A stretch of DNA of 7,085 nucleotides from Firmicutes bacterium UBA4882 (GTDB lineage Bacteria; Bacillota; UBA4882), in contig DHDG01000048.1 in assembly GCA_002399265.1 (NCBI GenBank), forward strand, positions 26,907 through 33,991, written 5' to 3'. Positions 6,021-7,085 of the stretch are shown one piece after another. A program made the position numbers and the translations under genes. The notes under the pieces were generated by a model that worked only from the letters and a program-made list of their open reading frames with translations, did not search any database and was not told the DNA's origin. How positions within the stretch are numbered: the stretch's first letter is position 1; every line of letters begins with the position of its first letter.

Positions 6021-6050
6021 GTGGCCGGTGTGACGCGCCGGGCTAGCTTA

Positions 6051-7085
6051 TTAATCGCCAGCAATCTCGGTTTCCTCCAGCCCGATTTTCGCTTTGGTGC
6101 CCTTGCCGACCGTGGATTCAAGCGTGATCGTATGCGACAGCTGATCGAGGATGCGCCGGCAGAGGGATAATCCAATGCCACTGGCCTTGCGATCCAGGCG
6201 TCCATTGTAACCGGTAAAACCGCGTTCGAAAACGCGTGGTATATCTTCGGGCTCAATTCCAATACCAGTATCGGCGATCACCAATGTGGCGGTCGCGGCG
6301 GGTGTGGCCAGCGTTTCCGGCGTGGCCGCGGACGTGGCCAATGCGTCCGGTGGCGCCGGCGTAACTCCCGGCGCATGCGGTTCCATATAGATCGTAATAG
6401 TCCCTCCAGCTGGCGTATATTTCAGCGCATTCGACAACAGCTGCTCGATCACGAAGGTAAGCCACTTGGCATCCGTCAGGACCTCACAGTGCAGCTCCTG
6501 ATAATCCAGTTTGATCTTTTTATGGATAAATGTCTGCGAGTATTTCCGAATCGCCGATCTGACGATCTCGTCCAGGTCGTTGCGGCTGATGAGTAAATCG
6601 GCGTTCATGCTCTCCATGCGCAGGTATTGCAGCACCATCTCGACATACTGTTCAATTCTAAACAGCTGATCCAGGAGTTCCGCACGCGTTTCAGTCGGCT
6701 CGGACTGCAACAGCAGCCGCATGGCTGCGATCGGCGTCTTAATCTGATGCACCCAGATCGTGTAGTAATCCACCAAGTCGTGATGGATACGGTCCGCTTC
6801 ATTAATGATCCCGGCGCGGCTCTGATTAATAATCTTGATCAATTCCTGATAATCTTGTTCGATCTGATCCAGCGGCGCTGGCAGCTCTTGATCAATATCA
6901 AGCGCTGTAACGATACTCTTGAGCCTTTCCAGTGCCTGATGGCGGCGGCGGTAAGCGGCGGAGTCGATGATGCCAATGATCAAGATTAAAATACCACTCA
7001 GCAAGGCCGCATAGCCCACCGCTTCCAGCGGCAGGTCATAGAGTGCAAAAACCGTCAGGAAGATGGCGCAGACGGCCAGCAGGAG
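6051..7085 (-). CDS. BceS-type intramembrane-sensing histidine kinase (5' end beyond window)
   Basis: Membrane sensor kinase; 344 residues are visible and the frame is still open at the window end, so only the first residues are missing. Residue numbers count from the window edge. Seen: two hydrophobic segments (about 1-14 and 25-41) joined by a very short loop around LYDLPLEAV, the layout of intramembrane-sensing kinases that lack an extracellular sensor. Then come the H-box WVHQIKTPIAAMRLLL (111-126) with phospho-accepting His113, the N-box EQLLSNALKYTP (214-225), the G1 box ADTGIGI (271-277), and the G2 region KASGIGLSLCRRI (300-312). By family knowledge the input comes from the transporter permease. 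Odd: an Ala/Thr/Pro-rich insert of about 30 residues (236-266) between two strands of the ATP-binding domain. The partner regulator should lie just upstream, outside the window. A GTG at 7019 would cut off the first membrane segment and is not the start. Confidence 0.93.
   Translation of the reverse strand, partial: LLLAVCAIFLTVFALYDLPLEAVGYAALLSGILILIIGIIDSAAYRRRHQALERLKSIVTALDIDQELPAPLDQIEQDYQELIKIINQSRAGIINEADRIHHDLVDYYTIWVHQIKTPIAAMRLLLQSEPTETRAELLDQLFRIEQYVEMVLQYLRMESMNADLLISRNDLDEIVRSAIRKYSQTFIHKKIKLDYQELHCEVLTDAKWLTFVIEQLLSNALKYTPAGGTITIYMEPHAPGVTPAPPDALATSAATPETLATPAATATLVIADTGIGIEPEDIPRVFERGFTGYNGRLDRKASGIGLSLCRRILDQLSHTITLESTVGKGTKAKIGLEETEIAGD
6304..6361. repeat. Imperfect 30-bp repeat coding the Ala/Thr/Pro insert of the kinase
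   Basis: GTGGCC recurs at 6304, 6322 and 6334 (spacings 18 and 12, both multiples of 6). Segments beginning at 6304 and 6334 align as diverged 30-bp units. The protein shows the matching LATSAATPET and LATPAATAT. Being in frame, the array lengthens a loop without breaking the domain. Confidence 0.6.

Noticed and set aside
6015..6050. GC-rich sequence after the kinase stop as a terminator
   Set aside because: Only a 4-bp CCGG self-pairing and no T-run on the minus strand; readthrough into the transporter genes is plausible.
7017..7019. GTG at 7019 as the kinase start
   Set aside because: The frame continues upstream with a hydrophobic segment and the short loop expected of BceS-type kinases, so the gene is cut by the window end.

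Overview
The window looks like chromosomal DNA from a Gram-positive-type bacterium of the phylum Bacillota, at moderate GC. The evidence is a MurB of the Bacillus/Staphylococcus type, a YlbF/YmcA-family gene next to it, strong AGGAGGG-type ribosome binding sites, a BceS/BceA/BceB-type kinase and transporter module, and a palindrome with the GGGGACGGTTCTC core that I recall from many clostridial genomes. A spore-forming clostridial or Negativicutes lineage would fit, but the class is a guess. There are seven features of gene scale or close to it: six genes (five complete, one cut by the window end) and one edge palindrome.

Left part (1-2125, minus strand): murB, then a YlbF/YmcA-family gene, then a flavin-reductase-family gene read leftwards as one probable operon. 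murB supplies UDP-N-acetylmuramate for cell-wall synthesis. The YlbF-like protein carries an unusual hydrophobic N-terminal extension, and its start region is built from two short perfect direct repeats. The last gene ends exactly at a REP-like palindrome at the window edge.

Middle (2126-3004): a 106-bp divergent spacer with two dyads separates murB from a plus-strand class II thymidine kinase gene, tdk. tdk runs about 50 codons past the end of its conserved domain, through a GC-rich hairpin, into an Ala/Thr/Gly-rich tail. It ends 17 bp from the convergent permease gene.

Right part (3005-7085, minus strand): an intramembrane-sensing histidine kinase (5' end beyond the window), a 206-bp regulatory spacer, a BceA-like ATPase, and a BceB-like FtsX-domain permease whose start overlaps the ATPase stop by ATGA. 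This is a Bce-type antimicrobial-peptide sensing and resistance module. By family knowledge, the permease and ATPase both detoxify and signal to the kinase, whose regulator (expected just beyond position 7085) switches on the transporter. The spacer has what that model predicts: an extended -10 with no -35, preceded by repeated GTAAGC-type half sites at 20-bp spacing.

A theme across the window is low-complexity Ala/Gly/Thr/Pro sequence in otherwise ordinary proteins: the tdk tail, an extracellular-loop insert in the permease, an insert in the kinase ATP-binding domain, and a milder tail on the YlbF-like protein. I see no tRNA, rRNA, CRISPR array or intact mobile element. The Bce module itself is a known type; the less ordinary signals are the tdk 3' end, the shared low-complexity inserts and the transporter promoter.
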